Assembly: GCA_003952965.2 (NCBI GenBank)
Contig: CM025856.1
Location: 925,758-989,757, forward strand
Direction of reading: 5' to 3'
Length of the DNA stretch: 64,000 nucleotides
From: Morella rubra
Lineage: Eukaryota; Streptophyta; Magnoliopsida; Fagales; Myricaceae
Shown here: piece after piece, positions 59,401 to 64,000 of the stretch
How the letters are laid out: each line of letters starts with the position of its first letter
Position numbering within the stretch: the first letter of the stretch is position 1
Notes under the pieces: model-generated
Seen by the model: only the letters and a program-made list of their open reading frames with translations
What the model was told of the DNA's origin: nothing
The model's database searches: none
Position numbers and translations under genes: made by a program

Positions 59401-60255
59401 TTTGCAGACGAAATGTTCTTATCAAGTAATTGGTGCAACATTCTACCGACCCAAGTTGAGGTTCTAGTTTTGAATTTTCATACTAAGAATTATATCTTAC
59501 CTGAGTTTGTGGAGAAGATGAAAGAGCTAAAGGTTTTGATAGTCACAAACTATGGTTTCTTTCCTGCGGACTTGGATAATTTTCAGTTGCTTGGGTCTGC
59601 ACCTAATCTAAAGAGAATCAGATTGGAGAAGGTTTCAGTTCATTCCCTTTGGAAGACGCCAGTACAATTGACGAGCTTAGAGAAGTTATCTCTATTTATG
59701 TGTAATATTGGTCAGGCTTTTACGTATGGTACTATCCAGATATCAGAGGTTTTGCCAAAGCTAACGGAGATAAACATTGACTACTGCAACGATATGGTAA
59801 AATTGCCTGTTGCACTTTGTGGTATTGTCCGCCTGAAGAAACTGAGCATTACCAATTGTCACAATCTAGATGCACTACCAGAAGGAATTGGAATGCTGGT
59901 GAATCTAGAAGTTCTAAGGGTTAGGTCTTGCACGGATTTGCCAAAGTTGCCAGACTCCATTAGATACCTTCGTATGTTAAGCATGCTTGACATATCTGAC
60001 TGCCTGAAGATTAGCGGGTTGCCCAAACATATTGGTGAAGTAAATGAATTAAAAGAGCTCCACATGAAAGGGTGCTCGCAATTGGGTCGGTTACCAGAAT
60101 CAACCAAGGATCTTGCGAAGTTGGAGCTCGTGATATGCGACGAAGAGGGGAAACATTATTGGGCACATATCAAGGAGTTCCTCCCCAATCTAGAGATAAA
60201 GGTCGCTAAAAAAGAAATCAACTTGAACTGGCTTTTTACCAATCAGAACTTCTAA
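56469..60255 (+). CDS. NRG1-like: RNL2: complete NRG1-type helper NLR (RPW8-NB-ARC-LRR)
   Basis: Helper NLR; members form calcium-permeable resistosomes at the plasma membrane after sensor activation. Exons 56469-57084, 57462-57862, 58356-58735, 59089-59300, 59408-60255, all GT-AG with matching phase, encode 818 residues, the normal NRG1 length and five-exon layout. Residues 1-150 form the RPW8-like helical bundle (MAEALGSAVLGKAVSKLYDR; coiled segment to about 85). P-loop PPGCGKTTL about 186-194, RNBS-A FFVTVSKTPNL 214-224, kinase-2 LLILDDVW 265-272, RNBS-B NYKILVTSR 286-294, GLPL-type GGFPLA 345-350, RNBS-D CFMDLGSFPEDQR 413-425, QHD 483-485 in place of MHD. LRRs fill about 540-818. The VSKTPNL and GLDVPL words favour NRG1/At5g66900 over ADR1. 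Exon 3 has a 27-bp in-frame tandem duplication (58476-58529) absent from RNL1. Confidence 0.96.
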
Positions 60256-60554
60256 GAATCGTTTCTTCTTGTATTATGTTGATGAGATAATGTTCTGCAA
60301 GTAACTTTCCTGGCTGCTCTATTGATAATAAGGAAGAGTTTATTGTCGAGTTTATTTATTTTTGTTGTAATCCTATGGGTTTATAATATTTATTGCATAT
60401 TGAATAAAAACCAATCGTATCGAGGAATTTCCTCGAAGCCGGAGTATTGTCACACGTGGTCACCAAGATGAAGTACTTGATCGCTTCGGCAGGGCAAAAG
60501 TTATTCATCCAACATCAACAGGGTACTGAAAATTCCTCAAAAGTTATATAATAG
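60256..60554 (+). repeat. RNL2 3' UTR / shared 3' flank
   Basis: Begins like the RNL1 3' flank (AATCGTTTCTTCTTGTATTA), has a 48-bp-scale extra segment at 60288-60338, then continues collinearly with 46130-46330. TATTGAATAAA at about 60400 is a plausible poly(A) signal. It ends where the Mutator-like element begins. Confidence 0.7.
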
Positions 60555-60702
60555 ATGGTCCTAATTCATCCACATTAATTAATGAGATTAATGAGTAATA
60601 TGGCCTGGCTGCTCCAATTTCCCCAAAATTCATTTTCCGCGTGAGTGCCGAAGTTACTCTTCTTCCCCCTGCTTTCCTCCCCAATTTTTTCAGCAACACG
60701 TA

Positions 60703-60816
60703 CCCTTGATGTGGTAACGCTTGTAAACTGGGCGAAGGTGCTGGAGAATTCATTGAAGACATGTATATGGTCAAGAAAACTAAAAGACCAAACCCTAGCA
60801 CAGATTCCAACGCCAT
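60703..60816 (-). pseudogene. Captured first-exon fragment with a hydrophobic N-terminus
   Basis: A minus-strand ATG at 60816 opens a frame starting MALESVLGFGLLVFLTIYMS, a good signal peptide or signal anchor, then SPAPSPSLQALPHQG. A donor-like CAAGG|GTACGTG follows at about 60703. There is no downstream exon inside the element. It resembles a gene 5' end picked up by the Mutator-like element; the parent gene is not recognised. Confidence 0.45.
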
Positions 60817-61121
60817 TTTCGTATTCCAACCTTTCTCCGTTTCCTCATCACTTTCCTCCAGTTCTTCATCTTCTTTCTGTGCAGAACCTTCCTGAGATAG
60901 AGCCGAAGAGCCACAACCACAAACCGAATCAGATTCCCCATCACTAGCTTTCCTGGATTCAAAAGCATTACCTATACTAATGCACGACTCATGTTTTCCT
61001 TCCCTGATTTCATTTTCTCTTCGAAGAAAAATCTGACGGCGCCTATTGGGCGTGTATTATTACAAGCGAATGTCGGTACTCTGCCCATCTTGCAGCAAGG
61101 GATCCTACGGGTGATCAGCCT

Positions 61122-61570
61122 TTGCTGTTTTGGGTTCCCCCGCGGGAAGGTTCGTTGAAAATTAACTTTGAGACGGCTATAAAGGACCATTGGCAATGTG
61201 TCGCTGCTGTGTGTCGAGACCACCATGGGCATATTCTTAAGAGTCGGACCAGTAAACTTCCTGGGATGGTGCCTAGTAAAGGGGAAGCGCGCACTGCTCG
61301 CCTGGCCTTCTCGTTAGCAGCGGAGTTTGAGGATAGGGAAATTCAGTTTGAAGGGGATTCTCTTACCTTGGTTGATCAAGTCAATGACCATTCCCAATCC
61401 CCGGATTGGATGATTGAGGGTGAAGTGCAGACTTTAAGGAGGCTTCTTCAGGCCCATAGTAATTGCCTAATTGGCATCTCCAATGGACTCCGCGTGAGGG
61501 AAATAACATGGCTCATTTGTTAGCTGCGTGGGGTATGAACAATGTCTTGCAGGGGGGTTTTCTTTTGCTG
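61122..61570 (+). pseudogene. RNase H-like domain fragment (LINE/RVT_3 type)
   Basis: The frame from about 61128 gives WVPPREGSLKINFETAI, then AAVCRDHHGHIL, GEARTARLAFSLAAEFED and EFEGDSLTLVDQVND, a typical plant RNase H-like (RVT_3) domain of non-LTR element or domesticated origin. The last block, PREGNNMAHLLAAWG, follows in another frame (61480-61525), so a frameshift near 61470 separates it. The first catalytic Asp of KINFD is Asn-Phe-Glu here (KINFETA), so activity is unlikely. It lies inside the Mutator-like element. Confidence 0.75.
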
Positions 61571-61970
61571 GCGACATTCCGTCTCATATTGTTCATTGTG
61601 ATGCCCCGACTGAGTTCAGCGGAGTGCTCTAGTTTCCTTATCTTTGTTAAGGAGAAAAAGAAGAGAAAAGAAAAGAAAGCACAGTGGGCGTAGGAAGGAA
61701 TTTTGGGTTACGACAGTTAACTGTTGCGGAGGAAAAAAATTGCGATTAATCAAGAATCATTTTCTATGAAGATTCCGGCGAATAGAGGAACGAGAGAGAA
61801 CGGCAATGAAATTGGGGAGTGTAGGTAGTTGCTGAGAAAACTGGGGAAGAAAGAAGGGGAACACGAAATAATCTTGGCTCTCACTCGAAAAAAGAATTTT
61901 AGGGAAATTAGAGCTGTCAAGTCATATTAGTCATTAATCTCATTAATTCAAGTGGATGGATTAGGACCAT

Positions 61971-62340
61971 TAGATCTATTACATAAAATAGAGACAATGA
62001 CTTTTGATAGCTGTAGAATACCCTCCTAAGGAGGGAATCCGTTCCAAAATTTAGAGGTACCTTAGTTTTTTGTTGAAAAAAAAAAATGGTGCCCTATTGA
62101 CAACAAGGAAGCTGTTAGTAGTAGGTGATCGTTGGCAAGAGGTCTTTGTGAGTAGCAATCGTTTAATTTATCTATTTTTGTTGTAATGCTATAAGTTTGT
62201 TAGTTGCATATTGAATAAACCAAGCATCAAGGAATTTCCTTGAAGCCGGAGCACAGTCACATATGGTCACCCAGATGAAACTCATGAAAGCTTCGGCTGG
62301 CAAAAATCTTGTCTAGACTACTAGAAGAGTGGGCAAGACT
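61971..62340 (+). repeat. Further copy of the RNL 3' flank
   Basis: 62160-62320 matches 46140-46290 and 60350-60500: ATTTTTGTTGTAAT, TTGCATATTGAATAAA, AAGGAATTTCCT(T/C)GAAGCCGGAG, GGTCACC(C/A)AGATGAA. No RNL exon precedes it directly, because the Mutator-like element does. It marks a fourth, lost unit of the cluster. Confidence 0.7.
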
Positions 62341-62479
62341 TATGGGGAAACCCTATGAACTATGAAGATAAGGAAACATGTGGAAACAAACCCACGTAAT
62401 TTCAAAAGATTAATCCAAGTTGTGCCACATGATGTAAGAAATTCCAATATATCTCAGCGCCCATGAGCCAACGATGGAA

Positions 62480-62960
62480 GGACCCTTAAGTTGTGAAACG
62501 AAGTCAATGATCAGTTGAAACCTGGAAACGTCGAGGTTCTTGCTTCTTGCGTTTACTTAATGCGACGTTTGACATATTTCTCGGACACTTCAAGGTTCGT
62601 GAATGGATGACATTTACATGTATTGTCTGATGACTTTTACAAGTTTCAAGTTTCAAGCTTCAAGCTGGCCTCTAATTCTCTTCCGCGAAGAAGCGCATAA
62701 TGGTTTCCTCTATCTCGGACTACTTTTTTTTTTTTTTTTTTTTTGGGAATTTGGAATTTTCAAACTGTTTGACTGTTTTCCGAGCGCAAAGAAATACAAC
62801 AAATAAAATACAACAGTTCATAATTAAATCGGTTGCGATTTTGGACTAGTTGTACACGTTTTCTCCCGTCTCAAAGATATATATTGGATGCAAAAGCATT
62901 GCCATTTTGGACTAGTTGTACGCGGTTGATTTTGGACATGGGAGCACCCACCAATCAAAT
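62480..62960 (+). repeat. Further copy of the RNL upstream region without a gene
   Basis: Shares AACGTCGAGGTTCTTGC, GAAGAAGCGCATAATGGT, the long (T)n run (62725-62743) and GGATGCAAAAGCATTGCC with the RNL2 upstream region (56090-56420). Where RNL2 continues to its ATG, this copy jumps to GGTTGATTTTGGACATGGGA and the GAGCACCCACCAATC segment. So the NLR that should follow is absent. Confidence 0.7.
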
Positions 62961-62966
62961 GCCACA

Positions 62967-62968
62967 AC

Positions 62969-63007
<39 letters not shown>
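62967..63007. repeat. (CA)n(TA)n microsatellite
   Basis: About 14 CA units followed by six TA units. A homologous but shorter tract sits at 55815-55833 after the same unique flank, so the expansion occurred within a duplicated copy. Confidence 0.9.
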
Positions 63008-63019
63008 TTGAAGCTCTCC

Positions 63020-64000
63020 AAAGATAATTTGAAGCATAACTGCATGAAGAGAAGGATAATATTGTCATTTGAAAAATATCAAGATAATGCTGCCGACATT
63101 CACATTCGAAACTGTTCATTCCCGACATATCATTGTAGCGGTCTTTGTTGCCGACATAATACTATTCATGGTACTGGTACTGTCTTTCCAAAGATACCCC
63201 TAGTACTGTTTACTTACTATTCCTTTCTTCCAAAAATACCCTTTACTGTTTCAACTATTAGAGGATATCATTTGTCTTTTCTCTTCTCTCTTTTCCTATA
63301 TAATCCAACCTCATTCCTCATTCTCGACACGCTTTTCATTCAAGAGTGAAATAACCTTCTCCCAATCCTCTCAAACCTTCTCACTTAAGCTTTCAATACT
63401 CCCAAATATCTCAACTACCTTCCGCAAATCCAAGCATTTTCATTCTCTGTTTACTTTTGCAATCCTTTGGTCTTCTTCATTTCTCGTCATATCAAGATTT
63501 TAAGTTTTTCAAGTCTTCAAGTCTTCAAGTCTTGTAAGTTTATTTCAAGTTTTCCATATTGTACTTTGTAAACTTTGAATAGTTCAATATGAGTAAAGAT
63601 CTTTCAGTTATGAATTGCAATTATTTTATTACTTAACCGCAACTTGGAATACTTTGCTTGCATTTTTATTCTTGCATATTATTTATGGTTCATATCTTGT
63701 TCTTACATATACAGTGGATAACACCATTAAGAGATCATTGATGAAACATTATTTGAAGAATACGATTCAGATATATCATTTCATTCCGAAGATAACACCT
63801 AGGCCTAATATATGGTATCAGAGCCCATACACTTCATACTTTCTCATTGTGCAACCATACTTCTACTATTCTTACTGCTTCTTAAGATTCTACTTTATTG
63901 TTGTTCCTCTAATCTTTCGGTTTACATTACAGTTATTGACTTTCTCTATTATCTATTTTAAGCGCTGGACTTCACCTGGAACAGTTGGATTAGTCATTAA
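63020..64000 (+). mobile_element. Leader of a reverse-transcribing element with tRNA-Met primer site (runs off window)
   Basis: TGGTATCAGAGC at 63813-63824 is the classic primer-binding site for initiator tRNA-Met. A TATA box (CCTATATAA, about 63298) lies some 515 nt upstream. CTGCCGACA words at about 63090 and 63150 recall caulimovirus promoters. Either this is the 5' LTR and start of a Copia element, or the promoter-leader of an endogenous pararetrovirus, where a ~0.5-kb TATA-to-primer distance is usual. No coding domain falls inside the window. It is a fossil candidate; its intactness cannot be judged. Confidence 0.55.

Larger units (their letters stand above)
60555..61970. mobile_element. 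Mutator-like element carrying captured gene pieces (Pack-MULE-like)
   Basis: The ends form an inverted repeat of about 80 bp: ATGGTCCTAATTCATCCAC ... AATGAGATTAATGA on the left, and the same words read from the right end on the other strand. The ~1.4-kb interior has no transposase. It holds a minus-strand first-exon-like piece (60700-60816) and a plus-strand RNase H-like piece (61122-61570). Flanks AATAGAT and ATTAGAT may be a degraded target duplication. The long terminal repeats plus unrelated gene pieces fit a Pack-MULE. The element separates the RNL2 3' flank from another RNL 3' flank copy. Confidence 0.7.

Noticed and set aside
1-64000. CRISPR arrays, bacterial operons or prophage
   Set aside because: All genes are intron-containing plant genes; short repeats are microsatellites, MITEs or segmental copies without spacer-repeat periodicity.

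Overview
The window is plant nuclear DNA, from a eudicot and probably a woody rosid. Evidence: genes split by GT-AG introns, AT-rich intergenic DNA packed with small transposons and solo LTRs, a WUSCHEL gene with a Q-rich N-terminus, and RPW8-type resistance genes. From memory, the gene order WUS - ALKBH9B - small plastid membrane protein - RanBP2 zinc-finger protein matches Arabidopsis AT2G17950-AT2G17970-AT2G17972-AT2G17975, so the left third is a conserved syntenic block.

Layout. 1-1373: WUS, minus strand, last exon cut by the window edge. 1374-10943: long intergenic region with a foldback MITE, a small hAT element with 8-bp target duplications, and a Copia-like solo LTR that itself holds a Tourist-like MITE. 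10944-14470: ALKBH9B, six exons, minus strand, with a TRIM-like solo LTR in intron 2. 15764-16321: intronless plastid membrane protein. 17295-20145: RanBP2-type zinc-finger protein, seven exons, minus strand. 20716-21790: repeated sequence leading into the promoter of the first helper NLR.

21.8-42.84 kb is not ordinary genome sequence. It holds a gap of exactly 1000 N (35404-36403), flanked on both sides by sequence with very many errors. The right flank is a corrupted second copy of 17.6-21.8 kb followed by the start of the first helper-NLR gene. The left flank, at least to about 27 kb, is a corrupted copy of that same gene (clean at 42.85-45.2 kb). The two contig ends therefore overlap and were probably never merged. 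Most of this ~21 kb is best read as an unpolished long-read false duplication, apart from a cleaner island with a hAT transposase fragment near 28.4-29.5 kb.

42.84-63 kb is a small, recently active cluster of NRG1-type helper NLRs (RPW8-NB-ARC-LRR). RNL1 lacks a clean 5' end. RNL2 is complete: five exons, 818 residues. Between and after them lie pieces of the same duplication unit: an extra LRR fragment, several copies of the upstream region, several copies of the 3' flank, and a copy of the 5' end of the zinc-finger gene. A 3.8-kb solo LTR splits one repeat, and a Mutator-like element carrying captured gene pieces sits behind RNL2. The last kilobase holds the leader and tRNA-Met primer site of a reverse-transcribing element that runs off the window.

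Functionally, the left genes are housekeeping or developmental: stem-cell transcription factor, m6A RNA demethylase, plastid membrane protein, RNA-binding zinc-finger protein. The right side is an innate-immunity cluster inserted or expanded next to them.
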